Assembly: GCA_938084575.1 (NCBI GenBank)
Contig: CALKFG010000005.1
Location: forward strand, 310,001-374,000
Direction: 5' to 3'
DNA length: 64,000 bases
Source: an uncultured Hyphomonadaceae bacterium
Lineage (GTDB): Bacteria; Pseudomonadota; Alphaproteobacteria; Caulobacterales; Hyphomonadaceae
Of the stretch, positions 1 to 7,342 are shown piece by piece. Positions within the stretch are counted from its first letter, which is position 1. The number at the start of each line of letters is the position of its first letter. The notes beneath the pieces are model-generated. The model was not told where the DNA came from, did not search any database, and was given only the letters and a program-made list of their open reading frames with translations. Both the position numbers and the translations under genes were made by a program.

Positions 1-954
1 CTCCCAGTGGCCATCGTCGCGTTCGCGCTCAATCTCGAGCTCCACATCGCCAATAAGGGAAGAGACCGCTGCCATTCCGAGGCGGCTTGCGACCGCGTCA
101 ATGCGGGCATCGCTGGCCATCAGGGCGAGGCTGTCGGCCGGGGTCGCCGGAAGGGGATGGGCGTGTTCGGGGGCCGGCCGCAGCCGACCCGCGAGGACCC
201 ATTCCTGCGCCCGGGGGGCGTCGAGGCCAAGCAGGCCATTCATCCGCTCCCGTGCCGCGGTTCTGGCCGCATCAGCACGCAAATTCTCGAGCCGCATCGC
301 AGCCGCCAGAAGCTGTTGCCGGTTCAGGTCGACTTCGGCCAAATTGCCAGCATCGTAGAGTGCCTCTGCGGCGCTGGCGGCTGCGGCGGTCGTGCGGGCC
401 GCCTGCCGCGTCAGCTCGCTGACCTGATGGGCCGCGACCGCGCGATAATAGGCAACCCGAACGTCGCCCACAAAATCGATCAGGCGCGCGGCCGTTTCAG
501 CCTGTACGGCATCAAGCTCCTGCCCGGCGGCGCGAACACGACGCGGCAGGAACAGAATGTCGAGAAGCTCGATCCCCAGCCCGAACGACAAATTGGTCAC
601 CGGCTCATCGTCGGCCTCCAGCACCAGCGCAGAAACGAAGGGATTGGGCAGAGCGGTGGTCTCCCGATAATCGCCCAGCGCTGCGCGCAGGTCAAAATAC
701 TGCGCCCGAAGGTGTCGATTGTTCAGAAGAGCCAGCGTGACCACGCTGTCCTCTGTCAGGGGCTGGGCCAGCAGGGCCGATGTCCGGGACGCGGCCGCGT
801 CGCCGGATAGGCTGACGCCTGGCCAGACCGGTGTCGGCTGGCCGGTTGCCGCTATCTGGCTCACCAGGGGGTCAAACCCATGATCAGAAGGCACAAGGGT
901 ACAGGCTGTGCCGAGCAGCGCCAGGGGCAAGAAAAACCATCTTTGAAGGTGCAC
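1..954 (-). CDS. TolC-family outer-membrane efflux protein (partial, N-terminal part)
   Basis: The reverse strand is open from a GTG at 954 to the window edge (318 residues) and runs off it. The first 17 residues form a basic-then-hydrophobic signal sequence (MHLQRWFF then LPLALLG) followed by Cys18, so the mature protein may be a lipoprotein, though the lipobox (LGTAC) is imperfect. The body shows the helical OEP pattern of outer-membrane factors: TEDSVVTLALLNNRHLRAQ early, LPNPFVSALVLE, the helix around DFVGDVRVAYYRAVAA, and a LYDAGNLAEVDLNRQQLL repeat near residues 195-215. Such proteins form the exit duct of RND or heavy-metal (Cus/Czc-like) efflux pumps. The pump partners would lie beyond the left edge. 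The GTG is preferred because it follows a GGGAGG at a 9-base spacing and gives a complete signal peptide. Family assignment is good; the substrate is unknown. Confidence 0.85.
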   Translation of the reverse strand, partial: MHLQRWFFLPLALLGTACTLVPSDHGFDPLVSQIAATGQPTPVWPGVSLSGDAAASRTSALLAQPLTEDSVVTLALLNNRHLRAQYFDLRAALGDYRETTALPNPFVSALVLEADDEPVTNLSFGLGIELLDILFLPRRVRAAGQELDAVQAETAARLIDFVGDVRVAYYRAVAAHQVSELTRQAARTTAAAASAAEALYDAGNLAEVDLNRQQLLAAAMRLENLRADAARTAARERMNGLLGLDAPRAQEWVLAGRLRPAPEHAHPLPATPADSLALMASDARIDAVASRLGMAAVSSLIGDVELEIERERDDGHWE

Positions 955-957
955 TTG

Positions 958-987
958 TTCTATCCTCCCGGATTCTATCCTCCCGGA
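958..987. repeat. Perfect 2 x 15-bp tandem repeat carrying a duplicated Shine-Dalgarno
   Basis: TTCTATCCTCCCGGA occurs twice back to back (958-972 and 973-987). Read on the reverse strand, each copy carries GGGAGG, so the efflux-protein GTG at 954 has its ribosome-binding site duplicated 15 bases upstream. Only the proximal copy is at a usable spacing. Confidence 0.8.
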
Positions 988-1504
988 CCGGTGGGCCCCC
1001 AGGTTCAGCAGCTTGCGGCGACCCTCGCCGGCCCGGCGAGTCGCGCCGGACCAACAGGGCCACTGACTGCTTCCGTCAGAGCAGACTGTCCCGGCGCTGT
1101 CCAGCCGGTTGTGACCGTTTGCCCCGGTTGGGGCGCGCCCTTGCAGGGCATGTCGGGTGACATCCTTCTCATCTTCCTGCGCCCCTCTTGTCCCGTCGGC
1201 ATAAACCGCCGGGTCGCAGAGCCGACTTCGCCGGTCAGCATTGATTATACCCCATCTGGGTTTGCAAGGGTTTGCCGGGTCAGATCCGGGCAATTCATGT
1301 CCTGGAATGCAGGACGGGGTGTCTGGCCACTGTCGCGCCGCGCCAGGGCGGCGCCTCCGCGAGATCGTGGTGGGCGGCCTAGCCGGGTGCCGGCGACGAC
1401 ATCAGGCCGATTTCGCCCGATGCTCTGAGGCCAGAGGATGACGTGGCGGGGCGAGCGGAAAAACCTGTGCCGTCTGGGCAGCGGGCCGAGGCCTCACCAG
1501 AGAT

Positions 1505-1532
1505 CGATCAATATTTGCATGAAAATTGATCG
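1505..1532. promoter_or_regulatory. Inverted repeat CGATCAAT-N12-ATTGATCG in the promoter of the secreted protein gene
   Basis: CGATCAAT (1505-1512) and ATTGATCG (1525-1532) are exact inverted copies separated by 12 bases, in an A+T-rich tract about 100 bases before the gene at 1630. A candidate -35 (TTGCAT, 1515-1520) lies inside the dyad, and a poor -10 (ATAATT, 1538-1543) follows 17 bases later. The geometry suits a repressor or activator site. The binding protein is unknown, and no regulator gene is adjacent. Confidence 0.45.
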
Positions 1533-1629
1533 TTATAATAATTTATAAATAAACAATACTCTACTATCAAAAATCACAATCTTTATGTCTCTCAGTCCAA
1601 ATTAGAAAACCTTTTTAGGGGTACCCCAA

Positions 1630-3060
1630 ATGCTCAAACAATCTCTTCACGCCGGCGTTGCTGCAGCAATACTTGGCTTTGTGGGCCAGGCGAATGCGCA
1701 GGTTGCTGCACCGTTCGAATACGCTTTCGAAGGCAAGCTTGATGCTTATGATGCCGAGAATAACTGTGTGTCCGTCATGGGCTATTGCCTTCCGATTACG
1801 GAAACAACCATCGTCGATTCGGTCACCGGGGAGGTCGCGCAGAGCACGCTCCCGGCCTATCTGGCAGATTGGTTTAACAATCCCATGCAGGGCCTCGCCG
1901 AAGGCTTCATCGGGCATGGAGCGGGCGTTGAGGGTGTTTGGGTCGAAAGCGAACAAAGACTTGTCGCCGGTCATGTCACAGTCGGTCCGCACCAGATCGT
2001 CCTCGACGTTGTGACCGATCTGAGCTGTGTGTCGGCCGGATGCAATACGGACGTCGACGACTGGATCATGGGAAGCAATGACGTCAGGCTGAGGCCTGTT
2101 GCCGTCAATCCGGGGCCAAATTTCTCACCGGCTCCGGCACCGGTCGATCCGGCCCCTTCGGACGGGTTGGTGTGTACATCTGAAGAGGTTCAGTCTGAAC
2201 CCGGTCCGGAATTCACCCGGTCTGACGCGCAGGACCTGCAGATCGCCGAGAGCAGACTGTCATCGGCCGAGCGCCTGCTGGAGAATTTGCAGGGGCAAAA
2301 AGAACGCCTTGCAAATGCGGGCCGTGATACCTCGCGCGTCGAGATCAAAATTGCGGAGCGCCTTGCCGAAATCGCGGCTCTGGAGGCCGAAATTGACGCT
2401 CTGAAGTCGAAGAAGTCATCGTCATTCGGCCAGGTCGAAATCATTACAACCTGTCTGCCGGACCCCAATCTTGACGGTGTCGGCACGGCGGGTGTCAGTG
2501 TAAGCCCGGTCACCGGCGAGGTTGTTCTGCCACCGGTGAATGCCGGACGCTTGTCGGCCTTCCCAGCGGCGGATGCCGGGGCCTTTGAGCTCGACCTGCG
2601 GGGTGCCAGCGCGGCTGACCTGGCGGGGACCCAGTTCTTCGTCGAAGGCTATGCCAGCAAGGATGTCGACGGCGTTGATGTGCTCAACTGGATGATGCTT
2701 GAACTCGGCGGCCATTTTCCACAATTCCTTGCCAACAAGACCGCTGAAATCAGCTATACGCGCTTGATGTGTGCCAGTGCAGCGGGCGAACTGTCGATCG
2801 AGCTGCGCGGATCCGTGCACAGCGCGGTTGACGCGAATGGTGGATTGGCTGGATCCCCTGCGGGCGGAACCGTGACGGTCACTGTGAACGAGCAGGACTT
2901 CACCGGCGCCGTGGCGCCCTCGACGCCTGATGGCGTGTTTGGGGACTATCGGATCCGTCCTGTCGGGACGGGCGAATGTCCGGCAACGGTCGACCTGACC
3001 TGGACGATTGGTGGGCAGGTGATTGCCCAGAGCACCGTGGACATTCCACCGGCGCACTAA
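1630..3060 (+). CDS. Secreted coiled-coil protein of unknown function
   Basis: A 476-residue protein that I do not recognise. Residues 1-24 are a clear signal peptide ending at QANA. Residues 25-150 form a cysteine-containing domain with a short beta-rich opening (FEGKLDAYDAENNCVSV) that loosely resembles DUF5666-like modules. A Pro/Ala linker (about 158-175, PAPAPVDPAPS) follows, then a strong coiled coil (about 200-262, with repeated AESRLSSAERLLENL and EIAALEAEIDALK). The C-terminal 200 residues look beta-rich, with an FXVEGYASKDVDG segment and an Ig-like end (VTVTVNEQDF, VDLTWTIGGQ). It has its own A+T-rich promoter and a terminator straight after, so it is monocistronic. Export to the periplasm or surface is well supported; function is not. 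AGGGG lies 8 bases before the ATG. Confidence 0.75.
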   Translation: MLKQSLHAGVAAAILGFVGQANAQVAAPFEYAFEGKLDAYDAENNCVSVMGYCLPITETTIVDSVTGEVAQSTLPAYLADWFNNPMQGLAEGFIGHGAGVEGVWVESEQRLVAGHVTVGPHQIVLDVVTDLSCVSAGCNTDVDDWIMGSNDVRLRPVAVNPGPNFSPAPAPVDPAPSDGLVCTSEEVQSEPGPEFTRSDAQDLQIAESRLSSAERLLENLQGQKERLANAGRDTSRVEIKIAERLAEIAALEAEIDALKSKKSSSFGQVEIITTCLPDPNLDGVGTAGVSVSPVTGEVVLPPVNAGRLSAFPAADAGAFELDLRGASAADLAGTQFFVEGYASKDVDGVDVLNWMMLELGGHFPQFLANKTAEISYTRLMCASAAGELSIELRGSVHSAVDANGGLAGSPAGGTVTVTVNEQDFTGAVAPSTPDGVFGDYRIRPVGTGECPATVDLTWTIGGQVIAQSTVDIPPAH

Positions 3061-3095
3061 GGCCGGCGGTTCGACTGTCAGACCTGAAAAAGATG

Positions 3096-3125
3096 GGCCA
3101 GCGCACAAAGGGCGCTGGCCTTTTT
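3096..3125 (+). terminator. Rho-independent terminator
   Basis: GGCCAGCGC (3096-3104) pairs with GCGCTGGCC (3112-3120) around a 7-base loop and is followed by TTTTT. It lies 36 bases after the secreted-protein gene. The A-run before the stem may let it work in the reverse direction too, for the BCCP operon. Confidence 0.85.
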
Positions 3126-3209
3126 CTGCGCGGCTCTCGGCCGGATGCGGGCCGGCGCTCAAAAAGCGGCGTCAGAAGGGACTCCCGCGGCCGGCTCTGA
3201 AGGCCCAGC

Positions 3210-3431
3210 TCAGCTGGAGCTCAGAATGATGGCGGTCTGGCCTTCGGTGACCACATCCCCCTCGGCGATGTGCACTTCCTTCACCCGACCGGCGCCGGGC
3301 GCCTCGTAAGGCACTTCCATTTTCATCACCTCGAGGATGAAGACTTCCTGGCCGGCGGAGACCTCGTCGCCGGCTTTGACATGAAGCTTCCAGACCGTTC
3401 CTCCGGTCTCCAGAGTGATCGCAGTGGCCAT
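3210..3431 (-). CDS. Biotin carboxyl carrier protein (acyl-CoA carboxylase BCCP subunit)
   Basis: A 73-residue stand-alone biotinyl domain. The hallmark EVMKMEV is present, with Lys37 as the expected biotinylated residue, placed between the paired beta-hammerhead halves (GTVWKLHVKAGDEVSAGQ and GRVKEVHIAEGDVVTEGQ). It would carry carboxybiotin between a biotin carboxylase and the carboxyltransferase encoded 17 bases upstream in the same operon. The ATG at 3431 is preceded by AAAGGA at a good spacing. An in-frame upstream extension is low-complexity (AAAAAA) and overlaps the carboxyltransferase gene, so I reject it. No biotin carboxylase gene is in the window, so the complex must borrow one from elsewhere. 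Confidence 0.88.
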   Translation of the reverse strand: MATAITLETGGTVWKLHVKAGDEVSAGQEVFILEVMKMEVPYEAPGAGRVKEVHIAEGDVVTEGQTAIILSSS

Positions 3432-3448
3432 GTTGTGTCCTTTCGAGA

Positions 3449-4984
3449 TTAACGGGCGGCCGGGGGGATCAGCTGCGGCAGCAGCGGCTGTACCCGGTCG
3501 ATCCAGCGGCACAGCATGGGCCGGGTCTCGCGCGGGTCAATCAATTCATGCACGGCCAGCGCCTCTGCCCGCGGGAATGGCGATTGGCGCTGTGCCAGCA
3601 TTTCTTCCAGTTCGCGACGCTTGGCATCGGGGTCTTCGGCCGCGGCAATTTCACGGTGGAAAGCCACCGCAACCCCGCCCTCGACCGGCAGCGGCCCGCT
3701 TTCCGCAGACGGCCAGGCCAGGACATAGGCTTCTGGTCCATAATGGGCCGCCTGGGCAACGCCAAAGCTTTTGCGGACCATCACCGAGGCCCAGGGAACG
3801 GTGCTGCTGGCGGCGGCCAGCACGGTACGGGCGCCGTGCCGGATGGTGGAGTCCTGTTCGGCCTGCGACCCGATCATGAAGCCGGGTTCGTCGACAAAGG
3901 CGATGATCGGCAGATGGAAGGTTTCACACAGCTCGATAAAGCGTTGCGCTTTTTGCGCGCCATCCGCGGTCATGGACCCGGCGAGGTGGCGACAATCATT
4001 GCCCCAGACCCCTACGGGCTGCCCGTTCAGCCGGGCCAGGCCGGTGATCTGGCTGCGGCCATAGCCCCGGCCGATTTCGAAAAAACTGTTCAGGTCGACA
4101 ACGGCCTGCAGCACGCGGCGCATATCATAAGCCCGCCGCCGTTCGCGCGGGACAATGTCTGCCAGCAGGTCCTCGGCCCGGTCGACGGGATCGTCGCAGG
4201 GTCGGACAGGCGCAAGCTGGTGGACATTGTCCGGCATGAAAGCGAGAAATCGCTTGATCTGATCCAGCGCGCCCTGCTCGTCGGGGGCGCCATTGTCTAC
4301 CGTGCCGTTGCGGGCGTGGACGCCTGCGCCACCGAGGGCTTCCTTGGACAGTTTTTCGCCCATCGCCCGTTCAACCACTTTCGGGCCGGCGACCAGGATC
4401 TGGGCTGTTGTCTCTGACATGACGGAGAAATGGGACGCGACCAGCCGTGCGGCGGGCAGGCCTGCGACGGCGCCAAGCGCGGCGCTGGCCACGGGGACCT
4501 GTTTCAGGGTCTGCGCGACAGACCGAAACCGGGATGGGGCGAAGACGGGCGCCGGCAGACTGGGGCCGCCCGACCCGCCAACACTTCCGCCGGCGCCTTC
4601 GTGCAGCCGGACCAAAGGCAGCTTGTATTGCAGGGCCAGATCTTCTGTGTAGACCGACTTTCGCAGTCCCGCGGGGGATGGCGAACCGCCCTTGATGGTG
4701 AAGTCCTCGCCGCCAACGATCACGCGGCGTCCGTCAATTCTGGCAAAGCCGAGGACGAAATTGGCGGGCGTGAAGCCGGTCAGCTCGCCATTGGGACCAT
4801 GTTCGGGGGCGCCGGCACCCCGGCCAATCTCGTCAAAGCTGTCGGTGTCAACCAGCGCATCGATCCGCTCCCGCAGGGTCAGGCGGCCTTTGGCATGCTG
4901 CCGGGCAATACCGGCTTCGCCGCCCTGCTGGCGCGCCAGCTCCCGGCGTCTGTAGATGTCGTTGATTTCGTTTTCCCAGCTCAT
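3449..4984 (-). CDS. Acyl-CoA carboxylase carboxyltransferase subunit (PccB/MccB/AccD-like)
   Basis: A 511-residue biotin-dependent carboxyltransferase of the fused alpha/beta type. It transfers CO2 from carboxybiotin to an acyl-CoA. The N-terminal part has the usual basic opening (KGRLTLRERIDALVD) and a glycine-rich acyl-CoA site (EGAGGSVGGSGG). The C-terminal part shows the FVDEPGFMIG oxyanion region and AAHYGPEAYVLAWPSAE. The start at 4984 (MSWENEIND) is preferred over one 12 codons upstream because it matches the family opening. It lies 80 bases after the GST gene at 5065-5676 and 17 bases before the BCCP gene, all on one strand, so the three probably share a transcript from the promoter near 5750. 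The acyl substrate (propionyl, methylcrotonyl or another) cannot be told from the sequence. Confidence 0.88.
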   Translation of the reverse strand: MSWENEINDIYRRRELARQQGGEAGIARQHAKGRLTLRERIDALVDTDSFDEIGRGAGAPEHGPNGELTGFTPANFVLGFARIDGRRVIVGGEDFTIKGGSPSPAGLRKSVYTEDLALQYKLPLVRLHEGAGGSVGGSGGPSLPAPVFAPSRFRSVAQTLKQVPVASAALGAVAGLPAARLVASHFSVMSETTAQILVAGPKVVERAMGEKLSKEALGGAGVHARNGTVDNGAPDEQGALDQIKRFLAFMPDNVHQLAPVRPCDDPVDRAEDLLADIVPRERRRAYDMRRVLQAVVDLNSFFEIGRGYGRSQITGLARLNGQPVGVWGNDCRHLAGSMTADGAQKAQRFIELCETFHLPIIAFVDEPGFMIGSQAEQDSTIRHGARTVLAAASSTVPWASVMVRKSFGVAQAAHYGPEAYVLAWPSAESGPLPVEGGVAVAFHREIAAAEDPDAKRRELEEMLAQRQSPFPRAEALAVHELIDPRETRPMLCRWIDRVQPLLPQLIPPAAR

Positions 4985-5064
4985 CGAACAGGTTGTGCGA
5001 GGTTCAGCCGCCAATGTCAAAGCGGCTTCCGGTGCGGGGGCGAGTCCCGGACCGGCGGCGGCGC

Positions 5065-5676
5065 CTATTGCATCGTGATCGCGGTCTGGAAGGCCGGCCG
5101 GCTTTCAATCCGATGGATATAGGCTTTCAGATTGGTCATCTCATCCGACACCGATCCGATACGGTTGCTCATGAAGCAGGCATGGCCCAGCATGACATCC
5201 GCGGCAGAAAAGGCGCCAATCAGATAGTCCTTGCCCTCCAGCGCGGTTTCGATGGGGGCAAGGGCTTTGGACAGCAGGCGTTTGGCCTGGCCCAGGGCCG
5301 TCTCGTCCCGCCGCTCGGGTGGCAGGAGCAGCGTATTGACCACGACAATATTGACCGGGGGCATGACCATGCCTTCGCAATAATGAAACCATTGCAGATA
5401 GTCGGGAAAGAGCGGGGACTCGACGGCGGGCTTAAGACCGCCCTTTTTGTGACGTTCCAGCACATACTCGATAATCGCTCCGGACTCATAGATCGAGACA
5501 TCGCCGTCTTCCAGCACAGGCACGCGGCCCAAAGGATGGCGGGCGCGATGCGCCTCCGATTTCAAATCCTTGGGGTGGAAGGCCATGCGATTGAGGTCAT
5601 AGGGCAGGCCAAGCTCCTCGAGCAGCCAGACAATTCGTCCGGCCCTTGAATTCGGTGCAAAATGGAGTTTCAGCAT
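5065..5676 (-). CDS. Glutathione S-transferase family protein (short, canonical form)
   Basis: A 203-residue cytosolic GST. The N-terminal thioredoxin fold begins MLKLHFAPNSRAGRI, with Ser10 a candidate glutathione-activating residue, and contains the cis-proline motif GRVPVLEDG and the glutathione-contacting ESGAIIEYV near residues 55-75. The rest is an all-helical C-terminal domain with the N-capping-type sequence LIGAFSAADVMLG. The start at 5676 gives a full N-terminal beta strand; the frame is open upstream but reads into the promoter. First gene of a reverse-strand operon with the carboxyltransferase and BCCP, divergent from the DUF2855 gene across operator site 1. It is about half the size of the other three GSTs in the island and not obviously a close paralogue. 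Substrate unknown. Confidence 0.9.
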   Translation of the reverse strand: MLKLHFAPNSRAGRIVWLLEELGLPYDLNRMAFHPKDLKSEAHRARHPLGRVPVLEDGDVSIYESGAIIEYVLERHKKGGLKPAVESPLFPDYLQWFHYCEGMVMPPVNIVVVNTLLLPPERRDETALGQAKRLLSKALAPIETALEGKDYLIGAFSAADVMLGHACFMSNRIGSVSDEMTNLKAYIHRIESRPAFQTAITMQ

Positions 5677-5710
5677 GTTGGCCTTTCGGTTTTTGGCAGA
5701 GCGCCCTCGC

Positions 5711-5754
5711 TTGCCATGCCCTGACAGATAATATAATGGCAATTTAAATGTCAA
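5711..5754. promoter_or_regulatory. Divergent promoter with island operator site 1 (TGGCA-N7-TGTCA)
   Basis: TGGCA (5737-5741) and TGTCA (5749-5753) flank a 7-base A+T spacer. On the reverse strand a consensus -35 TTGACA (5754-5749) overlaps the right arm, with TATTAT (5733-5728) 15 bases on. On the forward strand TATAAT (5732-5737) abuts the left arm, with TTGCCA at 5711-5716 as a possible -35. A repressor bound here would block both the GST-carboxylase operon and the DUF2855-sulfatase-GST operon. The same dyad occurs at 12308 and 20030. Confidence 0.65.
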
Positions 5755-5898
5755 TTGATCCGGACGGGGATGGCAGCCGGCCGGGCGCACGCGCGGCCCG
5801 GCTTGAGGCAGGGTCACAGCGGAATGTCTCCGACACGGTCGCGACGGCGCCTGCGCCGCCGGTCGTGTCATGGTCAACAGGAAGAAAGGGAGAAGGTG

Positions 5899-6981
5899 AT
5901 GGGGTCTGTTCGCGAAGTCTGGGTCAACCGGAAGGATTTGCGCGACGCCAAAATTGTCGAGGCGTCGTCCTGCCCGCTTGAGGCTGGCCAGGTTCGCGTG
6001 GCGATCGACCGCTTCGGGCTGACGGCCAACAATGTCAGCTATGCCGTCAGCGGTGACATGATTGGCTATTGGAAATACTACCCCGCAGAAGGCGACTGGG
6101 GAAAGGTGCCCGTCTGGGGCATGGCCAATGTCGTCGAGTCCCGGTCGCAGGAGATTGCGGTGGGCGAACGCCTCTACGGCTTCTTCCCGATGGCCAGCGA
6201 GACCCTTCTGACCGTGGGCAAGGTCCACCCCGACGCGTTCATGGACGCAACCCCGCACCGCCAGGAGCTGCCGGCCCTGTACAATCAGTATCGCCGAACC
6301 TCGGGTGAGTCGGATTTTCTGGCTGGTCTTGAGGTCGAACGCTGTCTGCTCTTTCCCTTGTTCATCACGTCTTTTGTCCTGTTCGACTATCTCGAGGACA
6401 ATGACTATTTCGGCGCCGAACAGGTGCTGATTGGCTCGGTCTCCTCCAAGACGGGCTTCGGTCTCGCGAAACTGCTCAAGCAGGCGGGGAGCCGGAAAGT
6501 GATCGGGCTGACTTCCCCGGGCAATCTGTCATTCGTCAGTGCGCTGGGCTGCTGCGATCAGCTGGTGGCTTATGGCCAGGAGGCGGAGATCCGGGCCGAC
6601 CTGACGACCGCTTATGTCGACATGTCCGGCAACGGCCCGTTGACCGAGACCCTGCATCATAGGCTGGGCGAGCGGATGGTGGAAAGCTGCATGGTCGGGG
6701 CGACGCACTGGGACAACCGGGACCGGGGACCAGACCTGCCCGGCGCCCAGCCGACCTTCTTCTTTGCCCCGGCACATATCGGCAAGCGGGATCAGCAGTG
6801 GGGTCGCGGCGTTCTGTTCGACAAGGCCAGCCTGGCAAGTGCCGGGATCGCCATAGAGATTGCCGGCAAGGTCAGGGTCGAATGGATCCGGGGGGCCGGG
6901 GACACGGCCCGGATCTGGACCGAGATGCTCGACAATCAGGTGTCGCCTGATCGCGGGATCATGGCGGCCATCAGCGTTTAG
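5899..6981 (+). CDS. DUF2855 family protein
   Basis: A 360-residue protein with the features of DUF2855: LEAGQVRVAIDRFGLTANNVSYAVSGD near the start, WGMANVVESR, a LYGFFPMAS segment, and a central EQVLIGSVSSKTGFGLAKLLKQ that resembles the nucleotide-binding stretch of medium-chain dehydrogenase/reductases. From that resemblance a quinone-oxidoreductase-like fold is plausible, but the catalytic role of the family is not known to me. The ATG at 5899 follows GGGAGAAGGTG; the frame is open further upstream but that part overlaps the promoter. First gene of a five-gene forward operon (DUF2855, EF-hand, DJ-1/PfpI, sulfatase, long GST). No signal peptide, so probably cytosolic. Confidence 0.85.
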   Translation: MGSVREVWVNRKDLRDAKIVEASSCPLEAGQVRVAIDRFGLTANNVSYAVSGDMIGYWKYYPAEGDWGKVPVWGMANVVESRSQEIAVGERLYGFFPMASETLLTVGKVHPDAFMDATPHRQELPALYNQYRRTSGESDFLAGLEVERCLLFPLFITSFVLFDYLEDNDYFGAEQVLIGSVSSKTGFGLAKLLKQAGSRKVIGLTSPGNLSFVSALGCCDQLVAYGQEAEIRADLTTAYVDMSGNGPLTETLHHRLGERMVESCMVGATHWDNRDRGPDLPGAQPTFFFAPAHIGKRDQQWGRGVLFDKASLASAGIAIEIAGKVRVEWIRGAGDTARIWTEMLDNQVSPDRGIMAAISV

Positions 6982-6992
6982 GAGAGACGATT

Positions 6993-7313
6993 ATGAAGAT
7001 GAACACCCTAAGCTGTCTCGTCGCTTTTCTGGGCCTTTGCCTGCTGCCGTCGGGGCCAGCCAGTGCGCAGCAGAGCGATGCCGACCGGGCAAAGTCCCAG
7101 GCGAATTTTGCCAGCGCCGATGGCGATGGTGACGGGGCGCTCTCCCGTACGGAATTCGAGGTCTTTGTGAACGCCAATGCTGAGGACCGGATTGGGCGCG
7201 CCGGTCAGATTCGCCGGTTCGGAGCCTATGGCCGGGCCTTTTCGACGCTCGACAAGGATGGCGACGGCAAGGTGACCGGCCCTGAACTCTCGGCCGCGGC
7301 GCAGTCGCGCTAA
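6993..7313 (+). CDS. Secreted EF-hand calcium-binding protein
   Basis: A 106-residue protein with a signal peptide (residues 1-25, ending GPASA) and two canonical EF-hand loops. Loop 1 is D43-G-D-G-D-G ending at Glu54; loop 2 is D87-K-D-G-D-G ending at Glu98. All calcium-coordinating positions (1, 3, 5 and 12) are acidic. Probably periplasmic. It starts 11 bases after the DUF2855 gene with GGAGAG upstream. Sulfatases bind calcium, so a role near the sulfatase encoded two genes downstream is conceivable, but that is inference only. Confidence 0.88.
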   Translation: MKMNTLSCLVAFLGLCLLPSGPASAQQSDADRAKSQANFASADGDGDGALSRTEFEVFVNANAEDRIGRAGQIRRFGAYGRAFSTLDKDGDGKVTGPELSAAAQSR

Positions 7314-7342
7314 TCTTTTCGGGTCAGTCTACAGGAGTCTCC

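Larger units (their letters stand above)
955..1629. other. Intergenic region between efflux gene and secreted-protein gene
   Basis: No gene I can support lies here. The short open frames on both strands (for example 1005-1241 reverse and 1241-1441 forward) lack recognisable domains and credible start signals. The left part is G+C-rich. On the reverse strand a TATAAT (1249-1244) is preceded by AACCCAGATGGGGT, a weak dyad in the place where a regulator of the efflux gene might bind. The right part, about 1500-1620, is strikingly A+T-rich and is the probable promoter of the gene at 1630. Confidence 0.5.

Noticed and set aside
7-810. Forward open frame of 267 codons at the left edge
   Set aside because: Antisense to the TolC-family gene, which has clear family sequence and a signal peptide; the forward frame shows no domain.
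1005-1241. Reverse 78-codon frame upstream of the efflux gene
   Set aside because: Low-complexity Pro/Gly/Ala sequence with no domain; its start would sit at the candidate -10 element, and it ends before the efflux start without a coupling signal.
2422-3162. Reverse 246-codon frame
   Set aside because: Antisense to the secreted coiled-coil protein gene and runs through its terminator.
3548-4417. Forward 289-codon frame
   Set aside because: Antisense to the carboxyltransferase gene; no recognisable domain.
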